8,121 bases of DNA from Boseongicola sp. SB0675_bin_26 (GCA_009843725.1 VYCX01000093.1:1-8121), one strand, 5' to 3'. Positions 1-7,471 are shown, counted from the stretch's first letter. The notes: a model not told the origin generated them from the letters alone. Translations and numbers: made by a program.

Positions 1-282
1 CAAACGGAAATCCGGTCCGGATCGGGCCGCGACGTCGTACTTTAACCGCTTACCGACGCCGGCATGTCATCCGGCGGAAATGATGGATCCGATGTTCCTG
101 CGGACCACGCAATGGCGGCGCTGCGGCGTCCGGTGGCATGCGAAGGTCTTCCGAAGGCCCCTTGTCCATGCACCACTGCCGCGCGCGGTCAGGGCACAAC
201 GGGAACGTCACCCGGTCACATGAGCGCCTGGCGCGCCGCGACCGGCGCTCCACTGATCCGGGAAAGCGGACACGGGAGAATG
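1..282. other. Unassigned stretch downstream of rsmI
   Basis: I see no gene that can be supported here. Short open frames exist on both strands: 47 codons at 80-223 on the plus strand, and 67 codons at 50-253 on the minus strand from a GTG. Neither encodes a recognisable motif, and both look arginine-rich in the way GC-rich non-coding frames do. From memory, rsmI in many alphaproteobacteria is followed on its own strand by yraN and gshB. None of the three minus-strand frames here shows the YraN GEIDL or VEVK motifs. One small hairpin is visible: a 6 bp perfect stem (57-62 with 71-76) and an 8-base loop. It has no T tract, so I do not call it a terminator. I see no tRNA-, RNase P- or SRP-like sequence. 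Confidence 0.5.
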
Positions 283-1179
283 TCAGTTGCCGATCCTGAT
301 TCCCAGTTGGTAGACGTCACGTCGCGACAGGCCGAACCGGCTTGCCACGTCGCTTGCCGCGTCACGGAGTTTCCGGGTCTTCAGGGCCTCCCGCAACGCC
401 TGCTCAACCTCGGCCGGGGCGGGTGGCGTTGCGCGACTTCCGATCAGCAGCACGATTTCGCCCTTGAGCGGCATGTCGGCAAGGGATTCCGCCAGGGCAC
501 CGAGGGCATCCCTGCGAACTTCCTCGAACTTCTTTGTGAGCTCCCGGCACAGGGCTGCGGGTCGGTCGGCACCCAGAACGTCGGCCGCATCCTGAAGCGT
601 CGCGCCCGTGCGGCGGGGGCTTTCATAGAGAATGAGCGTGCCGCGCACATCGGCGAGCCTTTCCAGGAACCGCCTTCGCGCCTTGCGTTGCGAAGGCGGG
701 AACCCCGCAAACACAAACCGGTCGCATGGCAGACCGGCCACGGTCAGGGCGGCGATCAAGGCGCAGGGACCGGGCACGGGCAGGACCCTGTGCCCTTCGC
801 CGATCACTTCCCGCACCAGGGCATATCCCGGGTCGGCCACGAGGGGCGTACCCGCCTCCGAGGCATAGGCCACGGACGCGTTCCGCCTCAGCGCCTCAAG
901 CACCGCCTTTCGGTCCCGATCCCCGCTGTGGTCGTGGTACGCCATGATTCTTCGTCCGGCGAGCGGGATCCCGTGGATGCTCATGAGCCGTCTCAGGCTT
1001 CGCGTGTCCTCGGCAACCAACAGGTCGGCATCGCGGAGAACGTCAAGCGCCCGAAGCGTGATGTCGCGCGCATTCCCCAGAGGGGTGGAGACCAGATGGA
1101 GGCCCGCATCAAGAGCCTCGCCGTCAGACGCTTTGCTCGCTGCAGCGTTGCGTGATTTACTAGGGGCGTGTTTCTGCAT
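283..1179 (-). CDS. rsmI: 16S rRNA (cytidine(1402)-2'-O)-methyltransferase RsmI
   Basis: This is a cytosolic SAM-dependent methyltransferase that 2'-O-methylates C1402 of 16S rRNA in the ribosomal decoding centre, partnering the RsmH base methylation at the same nucleotide. The 298-residue product has the tetrapyrrole-methylase-type fold. Visible motifs are the N-terminal STPLGNARDITLRAL block (31-45), AEDTR (56-60), YHDHS (81-85), the glycine-rich SEAGTPLVADPGY (107-119), PVPGPCALIAAL (134-145), ESPRR (186-190) and LKGEIVLLIG (238-247). A C-terminal helix-turn-helix-like tail follows at about 268-294 (RKLRDAASDVASRFGLSRRD). Family members usually read SDAGTP at 107-112; Glu replaces Asp at 108 here. 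I chose the ATG at 1179 because the product length suits the family. An in-frame TTG at 1212 would add 11 residues and lie head-on against the start of the divergent lipoprotein gene. No clear Shine-Dalgarno sequence precedes either start. The nearest downstream gene on this strand lies outside the window. Confidence 0.95.
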   Translation of the reverse strand: MQKHAPSKSRNAAASKASDGEALDAGLHLVSTPLGNARDITLRALDVLRDADLLVAEDTRSLRRLMSIHGIPLAGRRIMAYHDHSGDRDRKAVLEALRRNASVAYASEAGTPLVADPGYALVREVIGEGHRVLPVPGPCALIAALTVAGLPCDRFVFAGFPPSQRKARRRFLERLADVRGTLILYESPRRTGATLQDAADVLGADRPAALCRELTKKFEEVRRDALGALAESLADMPLKGEIVLLIGSRATPPAPAEVEQALREALKTRKLRDAASDVASRFGLSRRDVYQLGIRIGN

Positions 1180-1200
1180 AGGGTCGCACCGAACTGTCCG

Positions 1201-1205
1201 AGGAG
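1201..1205 (+). promoter_or_regulatory. Ribosome binding site of the LppC-type lipoprotein gene
   Basis: AGGAG lies six bases before the ATG at 1212. This is a strong Shine-Dalgarno match. It fixes the start upstream of the alternative in-frame ATG at codon 12, and the signal peptide then has its expected basic N-terminus (R4, R9, K10). Confidence 0.75.
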
Positions 1206-1211
1206 AATCCA

Positions 1212-2369
1212 ATGCTTGCCCGTTTGCCGCTTTGCCGCAAGGTCATGACCTGGATGACTGCACTTGCCGCGCTTGCCGCATGCGAACCCACAACGTCGAC
1301 GATAGGGCCCCTGATCAACCCGGAAGAGGAAGTGCCGGTCGCGCTGCTTGTGCCAAAGACCGCTCCGAACGGCGCAATCCTTGCGCAGTCGCTCGAAAAC
1401 GCGGCGTTGATGGCGGTGGAGGACCTGGGCTCGATCGAGGTCGGTTTGCGGGTGTACGACACGGTCGGCACGCCCGATGGCGCCGCGGAGGCCGCACGAC
1501 TCGCGATCCAGGACGGCGCAAAGATCATTCTTGGACCGCTGTTCGCCGAAAACGCGCGTGCGGTCGGCCAGGTGGCCGCCGCCAGCGGCATCAATGTCCT
1601 GACCTTCTCCAACAACCCGGCAGCTGCGGGCGAAAATGTCTTCATCCTGGGCAACACGTTCCAGACCACCGCCGACCGGCTTGTCGAATACGCGCTCAGC
1701 CAGGGCAAGAGCGGCATCTTCATCGTGCACGCAGACGATCCTGCGGAACGCGTGGGCGCCGAGGCGATCGAGCAGGCCGCGCGCGAGGCGGGCGGAAACG
1801 TGCTCGGCGTCCAGTCGTTCGCGCTCTCGCAACAAGGCGTGATCGACGCGATTCCCCGCATTGCAAGCAGCTTCCTTGCCAACGGCGCGGACACGATATT
1901 CGTGACTTCCGGCAATTCGGGCGCACTGCCCTTTCTGGCGGCGCTGCTGCCGGAGTATGGCATTGACAGGGACACGGCACAGTTCATCGGCCTGCAGAGG
2001 CTCGCCGTGCCGTCGAGCGCGCTTTCCGTCAAGGGGCTTCAGGGGGCCTGGTTTGCAACTCCTGCGCCGGTGCTGGCCCAGCAGTTCAACCGCCGTTATG
2101 CCGGCGCCTACGACTCGCAACCCAACCCGATCGCCAGCCTTGCCTATGACGGCATTGCCGCGATCGGCGCGCTTGTCGCCCAAGGCAGGAGCAATGCCCT
2201 GCGTGCAGACGCCTTGACCCAGCCCGCCGGATTCGCCGGCGTCAACGGGCCCTTCCGCTTGCTGCCAAACGGCACGAATGAACGCGGACTTGCCGTCGCG
2301 CAGGTCGAGAACAACCAGGTGATCGTTATTGACCCCGCCCCAACAAGCTTTGGCAGCGCGGGCTTCTGA
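1212..2369 (+). CDS. LppC/LpoA-type penicillin-binding protein activator, lipoprotein
   Basis: This is a predicted lipoprotein of the LppC/LpoA family, whose E. coli member binds PBP1a from the outer membrane and stimulates peptidoglycan synthesis. The 385-residue product begins with a lipoprotein signal peptide: basic residues at 4-10, a hydrophobic core at 12-22, and lipobox L21-A-A-C24. The +2 residue is Glu, not Asp, which fits Lol-dependent sorting to the outer membrane. The rest is one type I periplasmic-binding-protein-like domain (about 41-375). Landmarks are PVALLVP (42-48), the SLENAALMAVED stretch (60-71), KIILGPLF (104-111), NVLTFSNNP (128-136), AYDGIAAIGAL (311-321) and the tail NERGLAV (356-362) to IDPAP (373-377). 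E. coli LpoA carries an additional N-terminal TPR domain, which is absent here, as in the alphaproteobacterial members I recall. The last 41 bases overlap glnD. The PBP partner in this organism is not shown by the window. Confidence 0.88.
   Translation: MLARLPLCRKVMTWMTALAALAACEPTTSTIGPLINPEEEVPVALLVPKTAPNGAILAQSLENAALMAVEDLGSIEVGLRVYDTVGTPDGAAEAARLAIQDGAKIILGPLFAENARAVGQVAAASGINVLTFSNNPAAAGENVFILGNTFQTTADRLVEYALSQGKSGIFIVHADDPAERVGAEAIEQAAREAGGNVLGVQSFALSQQGVIDAIPRIASSFLANGADTIFVTSGNSGALPFLAALLPEYGIDRDTAQFIGLQRLAVPSSALSVKGLQGAWFATPAPVLAQQFNRRYAGAYDSQPNPIASLAYDGIAAIGALVAQGRSNALRADALTQPAGFAGVNGPFRLLPNGTNERGLAVAQVENNQVIVIDPAPTSFGSAGF
2317..2322 (+). promoter_or_regulatory. Ribosome binding site of glnD, inside the lipoprotein gene
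   Basis: AGGTGA sits six bases before the TTG at 2329, within the last codons of the upstream lipoprotein gene. It is the only good Shine-Dalgarno match near the glnD 5' end. The alternative in-frame TTG at 2350 has none, and the first in-frame ATG (2470) would remove the conserved N-terminal region. This supports the rare TTG start and a translational link to the gene in front. Confidence 0.6.
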
Positions 2370-5151
2370 GCCCCCACAGGACCCGGACGGTCCCGCCTTT
2401 CCGGATCTGGGTCTGAGCGCGGTACAGATCTATGACGGCGCATCCGTGCTGGCCAGGATCGCGGACGACATGGGCGGCGTGCCGCTCGGGCGCGGCAACG
2501 GGACGCGAAGCCGGATAGTCGAGCATCTGGGACAGGCGGTCCAAGGCGGGCGCGCCACCGTCACTGAAGCGCTGGAGGCAAGGCCGTTCGCATCACGCGA
2601 CACGGTGCTTGCATTCCGGCACCTGACCGATGGCGTGGTTGAGACCGTCTTTCAGGCCACGTCGACCTGGCTCCACCCCAACCCCAACCCGACGGACGGC
2701 GAACGCATCGCGGTTCTCGCTGTCGGCGGCTACGGCCGGGGAGAGATGGCGCCATACTCGGACGTGGATCTTCTGTTCCTCATGCCCTGGAAAGTCACGC
2801 CCTGGGCCGAAAGCCTGATCGAAAGCATGCTCTACGTGCTCTGGGACCTGCATCTGAAAGTGGGGCATGCAACACGGAACGTAACCGACTGCATCCGGCT
2901 CGGGCATGACGACCACACGATCCGCACGGCGCTTCTGGAACATCGCTTCCTGGTCGGCAACAGCACACTGGCCGATGAGCTGGCGGCCCGGTTGAAGAGG
3001 GAGCTCTTCAGCAAGACGGTCTCCGAATTCATCGAATCCAAGCTTCAGGAACGCAACTCCCGCCACCGCCGTCACGGAGGTCGGCGGTACATCATCGAAC
3101 CCAACATAAAGGAGGGCAAGGGCGGCTTGAGGGACCTCCAGACCCTCTTCTGGATCGGGAAGTACATTCACGGCGTATCGGATGCCGCGGAACTGGTGCG
3201 GACAGGCCTGCTGAGCGCCGAGGAATACCAGAAGTTCCGCGCCGCCGAGACATTTCTCATGGCGGTCCGGTGCCATCTCCACATGCTTGCCGGACGCGCG
3301 GTGGACCAGTTGACCATAGACGTTCAGCCAATGCTTGCGGAGCGGCTTGGCTACAAGGACGGGGCAGACCGTCCCGCCGTCGAGCGCTTCATGCTGGACT
3401 ACTTCCGTCACGCCACGGTGGTCGGGGAACTCACCCGCATCTTCCTGACGGCGCTGGAGGCGAAGCACGTCAAGAAGGCCCCGTCGCTCGCAAGCCTCTT
3501 CCAGCGACGAAAGCGTGTGGATGACCAGTACATGCTGCGCCACAACCGCCTGGACATTGCCGACGAGCAGGCCTTCCTGGCGGACAAGCTGAACCTGTTG
3601 AGGATCTTCGAGGAAGCGCTGAGCACGGGGTACCTGATCCACCCGGACGCCATGCGGCTGATCACGGCAAACCTTGGCTTGATCGACGACGAAATGCGCC
3701 GGTCGCCCGAGGCGAACCGGATCTTCTTCGACACGCTTCTTGAACACGGAAATCCCGAGAGAGCGCTCCGGCGCATGAACGAACTCGGCGTGCTCGCGGC
3801 ACTTGTCCCGGAATTCGAGCCCATCGTTGCGATGATGCAGTTCAACATGTACCACCACTACACGGTGGACGAGCACACCATCCAGTGCATCTCGAACCTG
3901 GCAGGGATCGAGCGCGGCGAACTGGTCGAGGAACTGCCGGTGGCGAGCGGCATCCTGGAAAGAGGCGTCAACAGGAAGGTCCTCTACACGGCGCTTCTGC
4001 TGCACGACATCGGAAAGGGCCGCAAGCAGGACCACTCGATCCTCGGGGCACATATCGCCCGCAAGGCCGCGCGACGGTTCGGGCTCTCCGAGAGCGAGGT
4101 GGAAACGGTCGAGTGGCTTGTCCGCTACCATCTCCTGATGTCTGACGTGGCCCAGAAGCGCGACCTGTCGGAACCCCGCACGGTGCGCGACTTTGCGAAG
4201 GCGGTTCAATCCCGGGAAAGACTGGACCTGCTGACCGTGCTGACGGTCTGCGACATCCGGGGTGTAGGCCCGGGCACCTGGAACAACTGGAAAGCGCAGT
4301 TGCTGCGCGACCTGCACGCGATGACGGCGGACGCCCTTGAACGCGGGATGGAGGCCATCAATCGCGGCAGCATGGAGTCGGAGGCCAAGTCCGCGCTCCG
4401 CGAAGCGCTGGCGGACTGGGACGAAGAGGCCCTCCAGCACGAGACCTCCCGTCACTACGGCCCCTATTGGCAGGGTCTGCCGCATGACGCGCACCTGGTC
4501 CTGGCGCGCTTGCTCTCGGGCATCGGCGACAGCGAAATCCGGAGTGACCTGATGCCTGACGAGGCCCGGGATGCGACTCGAATCTGCTTTGCGCTCGCGG
4601 ACCATCCGGGCATCTTCGCCCGACTGTCCGGCGCGCTGGCCCTTGCAGGCGCGAATGTCGTCGACGCGCGGACCTACACGTCCTCCGACGGCTATGCGAC
4701 CGCCGTCTTCTGGATCCAGGACAGGGACGGAAGCCCTTACGGCACGGACCAGATGCAGCGACTGCGAGGCGTGATCGAAAGGACTTTGAAGGGCGAGACC
4801 TTGCCGCGTGAATCGCTCGCCAGCCGGGACCGGCGGAAGATGAAGGAGCGCGCCTTCGGCGTGCCGACCTCCATCTCGTTCGACAACGAGGGCTCGGACA
4901 TCTACACGATCATCGAAGTCGACACGCGCGACCGCCCGGGGCTGCTCTACGACCTTGCGCACGCGCTCGCGCAGTCGAATGTCTACATTGCAAGCGCCGT
5001 CATCGCGACATACGGCGCGCAGGTCGTCGACACATTCTACGTGAAGGACATGTTCGGCCTCAAATACCATTCGAAATCCAAGCAAGGGACGCTTGAAGCA
5101 CGTCTCCGCGCCGCCATCGAGGCAGGCGCCGAACGGGCCGCCGCGCCATGA
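2329..5151 (+). CDS. glnD: Bifunctional PII uridylyltransferase / uridylyl-removing enzyme GlnD
   Basis: This is the cytosolic glutamine sensor of the Ntr system. It adds UMP to PII proteins (GlnB/GlnK) when glutamine is low and removes it when glutamine is high, thereby setting glutamine synthetase activity and NtrBC output. At 940 residues it is a typical alphaproteobacterial length. The domains are complete and in order. The nucleotidyltransferase domain has GGYGRGEMAPYSDVD (133-147) with metal-binding D145 and D147. The GlnD signature EPNIKEGKGGLRDL spans 257-270. The HD phosphohydrolase domain has YTVDEHT (511-517), HDIGKGRKQDHS (559-570, HD at 559-560) and RYHLLMS (599-605). Two C-terminal ACT domains lie at about 751-825 and 857-935 (VDTRDRPGLLYDLA at 864-877). 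All key residues I can check are present, so both activities should be intact. The start is TTG with a good ribosome binding site, overlapping the upstream gene by 41 bases. The stop overlaps the murJ start as ATGA. Confidence 0.97.
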   Translation: MTPPQQALAARASEPPQDPDGPAFPDLGLSAVQIYDGASVLARIADDMGGVPLGRGNGTRSRIVEHLGQAVQGGRATVTEALEARPFASRDTVLAFRHLTDGVVETVFQATSTWLHPNPNPTDGERIAVLAVGGYGRGEMAPYSDVDLLFLMPWKVTPWAESLIESMLYVLWDLHLKVGHATRNVTDCIRLGHDDHTIRTALLEHRFLVGNSTLADELAARLKRELFSKTVSEFIESKLQERNSRHRRHGGRRYIIEPNIKEGKGGLRDLQTLFWIGKYIHGVSDAAELVRTGLLSAEEYQKFRAAETFLMAVRCHLHMLAGRAVDQLTIDVQPMLAERLGYKDGADRPAVERFMLDYFRHATVVGELTRIFLTALEAKHVKKAPSLASLFQRRKRVDDQYMLRHNRLDIADEQAFLADKLNLLRIFEEALSTGYLIHPDAMRLITANLGLIDDEMRRSPEANRIFFDTLLEHGNPERALRRMNELGVLAALVPEFEPIVAMMQFNMYHHYTVDEHTIQCISNLAGIERGELVEELPVASGILERGVNRKVLYTALLLHDIGKGRKQDHSILGAHIARKAARRFGLSESEVETVEWLVRYHLLMSDVAQKRDLSEPRTVRDFAKAVQSRERLDLLTVLTVCDIRGVGPGTWNNWKAQLLRDLHAMTADALERGMEAINRGSMESEAKSALREALADWDEEALQHETSRHYGPYWQGLPHDAHLVLARLLSGIGDSEIRSDLMPDEARDATRICFALADHPGIFARLSGALALAGANVVDARTYTSSDGYATAVFWIQDRDGSPYGTDQMQRLRGVIERTLKGETLPRESLASRDRRKMKERAFGVPTSISFDNEGSDIYTIIEVDTRDRPGLLYDLAHALAQSNVYIASAVIATYGAQVVDTFYVKDMFGLKYHSKSKQGTLEARLRAAIEAGAERAAAP

Positions 5152-6761
5152 TCCCCGACGCGACACGGCGGAAGCGGCGCGGCGATTCCATGACCGCGAT
5201 TCGGCTGATGTCCGGCGCCGTGACGGTGGGGGCATGGACGTTCCTGTCGCGCATACTCGGCTTTGTCCGTGACATCCTGATCGCGGCATGGCTTGGAAGC
5301 GGTCCTGTGGCGGAGGCGTTCCTCGTGGCCTTCTCCCTTCCCAACATGTTCCGGCGGTTCTTTGCGGAAGGCGCCTTCAACATGGCCTTCGTGCCCATGT
5401 TCGCAAGGAAGCTGGAGGTCGGCGAGGATGCGCACGGCTTTGCGCGAAACGCCCTGTCGGGGCTGACGCTGATCCTGATCGTCATCGCGGTTCTCGGCAC
5501 GGTCTTCATGCCGTGGCTCGTCCTGGCAATGGCCAGCGGGTTTGCGAACGACATGCGCTTCGACGCGGCCGTCACGCTTGGACGGATCGTGTTTGTCTAC
5601 ATCGTGTTCATCTCGCTCGCCGCGCTCTTTTCCGGAGTCCTGAACGCGGGCGGAAAATTCGCCGCGGCCGCGGCCGCGCCGGTGCTCCTGAACATCGTCC
5701 TGATCGGCGCGCTGGTCCTTGCGGAGCTTGGCTACGGACGCTCCGTGATCGGGGAGGCGGACAGCGCGCGCCACGGCACGCTCCTGGCGTGCGGCGTGGT
5801 CCTTGCCGGCATTGCGCAGCTCGCCCTCGTCTGGTCGGCGGCGCGGACGGCCGGCTTCGGCCTCCGCCCCGGCTGGCCGCGCTGGACCCCCGAACTCAAG
5901 CGACTTGCCGTGATTGCCGCGCCCGCCATGCTGGCTGGCGGCGTCGTGCAGGTCAATCTCCTCGTGGGCCGGCAAGTGGCAAGCTACTTTGACGGCGCCA
6001 TCGTGTGGCTGTCCTTCGCCGACCGGCTCTACCAGCTTCCCCTCGGCGTTGTCGGGATCGCGATCGGGATCGTGCTCCTGCCGGACCTGTCGCGTCGCCT
6101 GGCTGCCGGAGACACGGAAGGCGGCCGGTTCGCGTTCTCGAGGGCGGTCGAGATGTCCCTGGCCCTGGCCATTCCCGCCGCTGCCGCGCTCGCAGTGATT
6201 CCGGCGGCGATGGTGCGCACGCTGTTCGAGCATGGGGCGTTCGGGCCGACCGACACGGCTGCCACGGCGCTGGCCACCGCGGTCTACGGCCTTGGTCTTC
6301 CGGCCTTCGTGCTGCAAAAGGCCTTGCAGCCGCTCTACTTTGCGCGACAGGACACGGTGAGGCCGTTCCGCTTCGCCGCCGCTGCGATGCTGGTCAATGC
6401 GTTCCTTGCGATCGGGCTTGCGCCGTTCATCGGCTATGTCGCCGCGGCAATCGGCACGACGCTTGCAGCGTGGTTCATGCTGGCACTGCTTCACCTTGGG
6501 TCGCGAAAAATGGGCCGGGCCGCCCAGCTGGACGCCCAGGTCCGAAAGCGCGTGCCGCGCATGCTTCTGGCAACGGCGGCGATGGCCGCAGGGCTTTGGC
6601 TGCTGGATCGCCTGCTGGCCCCCGTCGCGGCGACGGGCGAGCTTGCCGCGATCGCCAGCCTCGCCCTGCTCTGCGTTCTGGGGCTCCTGATCTATGGCGT
6701 TGCAGGCATTGCCCTCGGGGCGTTTTCCGTTGCCGAACTCAGGAAAGCGATGCAGCGGTAG
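5148..6761 (+). CDS. murJ: Lipid II flippase MurJ (MviN)
   Basis: This is an inner-membrane flippase of the MOP superfamily that moves lipid II from the cytoplasmic to the periplasmic face for peptidoglycan synthesis. The 537-residue product is strongly hydrophobic, with roughly the 14 membrane helices expected. The N-terminal block [15 protein letters not shown] (34-48) and [21 protein letters not shown] (63-83) are diagnostic. Aligned by eye to E. coli MurJ, essential R18, R24, R52 and R270 correspond to R35, R41, R69 and R293 ([10 protein letters not shown]). A29 is A46, and D39 is a conservative Glu56. The ATG at 5148 overlaps the glnD stop as ATGA, which suggests translational coupling. 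However, the first 14 residues are charged and unlike family N-termini, so the ATG at 5190 (MTAIRLMSG, product of 523 residues) is a real alternative. Neither start has a strong Shine-Dalgarno sequence. The stop lies 11 bases from the stop of the convergent rhomboid-like gene. Confidence 0.95.
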   Translation: MIPDATRRKRRGDSMTAIRLMSGAVTVGAWTFLSRILGFVRDILIAAWLGSGPVAEAFLVAFSLPNMFRRFFAEGAFNMAFVPMFARKLEVGEDAHGFARNALSGLTLILIVIAVLGTVFMPWLVLAMASGFANDMRFDAAVTLGRIVFVYIVFISLAALFSGVLNAGGKFAAAAAAPVLLNIVLIGALVLAELGYGRSVIGEADSARHGTLLACGVVLAGIAQLALVWSAARTAGFGLRPGWPRWTPELKRLAVIAAPAMLAGGVVQVNLLVGRQVASYFDGAIVWLSFADRLYQLPLGVVGIAIGIVLLPDLSRRLAAGDTEGGRFAFSRAVEMSLALAIPAAAALAVIPAAMVRTLFEHGAFGPTDTAATALATAVYGLGLPAFVLQKALQPLYFARQDTVRPFRFAAAAMLVNAFLAIGLAPFIGYVAAAIGTTLAAWFMLALLHLGSRKMGRAAQLDAQVRKRVPRMLLATAAMAAGLWLLDRLLAPVAATGELAAIASLALLCVLGLLIYGVAGIALGAFSVAELRKAMQR

Positions 6762-6779
6762 ACGGGATTCGGCTATCGC
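6755..6779. terminator. Candidate bidirectional hairpin spanning two convergent stop codons
   Basis: GCGGTAG (6755-6761) can pair with CTATCGC (6773-6779) in a 7 bp stem with one G-T wobble and an 11-base loop. Both arms contain a stop codon: the murJ TAG on the plus strand and the rhomboid-like gene's TAG on the minus strand. Three of the base pairs are therefore expected from two facing TAG codons. No T tract follows on either strand, so a classical intrinsic terminator is not supported. It is recorded because it is the only structure between the two convergent genes. Confidence 0.22.
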
Positions 6780-7459
6780 CGCCGCATCCGGTCCAGCAAC
6801 CCGCGAAGCGCACCGCGTGCAAGCGCAGGAGCGAGCACGAATCCCAGCGCAAAGCCGGCCGCATCCGCCACCCAGTCGTTCGAACCGCCGAAGACGATCG
6901 CGAATCCAAGCTGGATTCCAAGCAGGAATCCGATCAGCGTGAAGGCGCGGTACTGGTTCTGCCCGGTGGCGCCGTACCCGACCCAAAGCAGGAAGGTGTA
7001 GGCGCCGATCAGGCCGTAGACCGACGGGAAGCCGCCGATCAGCGGAAACTCGTCACGTGTCAGGCCGGCAAAGATCAGGGCGCCAAAGGCGCCGCAGCAG
7101 AAGAACAGGACAAGGACGGCGAGGTTGCCCAGCACCTCGCCCACGAGCTTCCCCATTGCCAGGAGGAACACGATCACGAAAGTCGCATGGGCGAATCCCT
7201 GATGTATGAAGGGATAGGTGACGAACCGGCGAAGATGCTCGGGCATCCAGTTGCCGGTTTCGATGATCCAGGCCAGAAGCGGACCATAGAAGGCAAATTC
7301 CCGAATCGCTTCCGTGCGCCAGCCAATTGCAGCCGGTCCGCCGACATACCCCCGGGCTCCAAACGCCAGAAACGCTTCGATCACGAAAATCACCGCCGCC
7401 AAGGCCACGACCGCCGGCGGCAGGGCATTGAAGGTCGGCTGCAATCCATCGTCCCGCAT
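6773..7459 (-). CDS. Rhomboid-like integral membrane protein, catalytic residues apparently lost
   Basis: This 228-residue polytopic membrane protein resembles Rhodobacteraceae proteins annotated as rhomboid family intramembrane proteases. Hydrophobic segments lie near 15-33, 92-110, 113-132, 146-162, 171-191 and 198-214, giving the six-helix rhomboid core. The [11 protein letters not shown] block (81-91) matches the helix-2 region, with H91 retained. By motif alignment, the Ser of the rhomboid GxSG (GASGAIFGL type) falls on F144 in GGFPSVYGL (142-150). The helix-6 His (AHLGGF type) falls on D199 in ADAAGF (198-203). The oxyanion Asn of HxxxN falls on V95. A working Ser-His protease therefore looks unlikely, and a scaffold or binding role is an inference. 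S146 is two residues off the catalytic position. The ATG at 7459 is chosen for its GAAAGG ribosome binding site and for the family-like start. An in-frame GTG at 7534 would add a hydrophobic 25-residue extension. The gene is convergent with murJ and divergent from trpS. Confidence 0.85.
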   Translation of the reverse strand: MRDDGLQPTFNALPPAVVALAAVIFVIEAFLAFGARGYVGGPAAIGWRTEAIREFAFYGPLLAWIIETGNWMPEHLRRFVTYPFIHQGFAHATFVIVFLLAMGKLVGEVLGNLAVLVLFFCCGAFGALIFAGLTRDEFPLIGGFPSVYGLIGAYTFLLWVGYGATGQNQYRAFTLIGFLLGIQLGFAIVFGGSNDWVADAAGFALGFVLAPALARGALRGLLDRMRRR

Positions 7460-7465
7460 CGCTTG

Positions 7466-7471
7466 CCTTTC
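7466..7471 (-). promoter_or_regulatory. Ribosome binding site of the rhomboid-like gene
   Basis: Read on the minus strand, GAAAGG lies six bases before the ATG at 7459. It supports this start over the in-frame GTG at 7534 and over still longer in-frame readings, which would run antisense through trpS. Confidence 0.6.

Noticed and set aside
42..53. TTAACCGCTTAC, as a possible CtrA-type site
   Set aside because: The spacing between half-sites is 4 bases rather than the 7 of the TTAA-N7-TTAA consensus.
57..76. A 6 bp perfect stem with an 8-base loop, as a possible rsmI terminator
   Set aside because: There is no T tract on the minus-strand side, it lies over 200 bases beyond the rsmI stop, and short GC stems are common in this DNA.
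80..223. A 47-codon plus-strand frame starting with two ATG codons after a CGGCGGAA stretch
   Set aside because: The possible ribosome binding site is weak. The product is Arg-rich with no motif, and many frames of this size arise by chance at this GC content.
64..1155. A 363-codon plus-strand frame across rsmI
   Set aside because: It is antisense to clearly homologous rsmI, and its sequence has no domain-like pattern.
1156..1184. TTTACT - 17 bases - TAGGGT, as a promoter for the lipoprotein gene
   Set aside because: It has only four and three consensus matches and lies inside the rsmI coding sequence. It is too weak to list, although a promoter must exist near here.
993..2183. A 396-codon minus-strand frame opposite the lipoprotein gene
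   Set aside because: It overlaps both rsmI and the lipoprotein gene, and its composition is typical of an antisense artefact.
2593..5289. A very long open minus-strand frame (898 codons) opposite glnD
   Set aside because: It lies antisense to an unambiguous glnD. Its translation is rich in Arg, His, Val and Gln with no recognisable domain, and it lacks a sensible start context. Long antisense frames are expected opposite GC-rich genes with strong codon bias.
6056..6075. Repeated GATCG units in murJ
   Set aside because: They are short and imperfect, and are explained by the codons of the conserved [13 protein letters not shown] segment.
5037..6986. A 649-codon minus-strand frame opposite murJ
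   Set aside because: The translation is low-complexity and Arg/Gly/His-rich, and it overlaps both murJ and the rhomboid-like gene. It is a mirror of murJ codon bias, not a gene.
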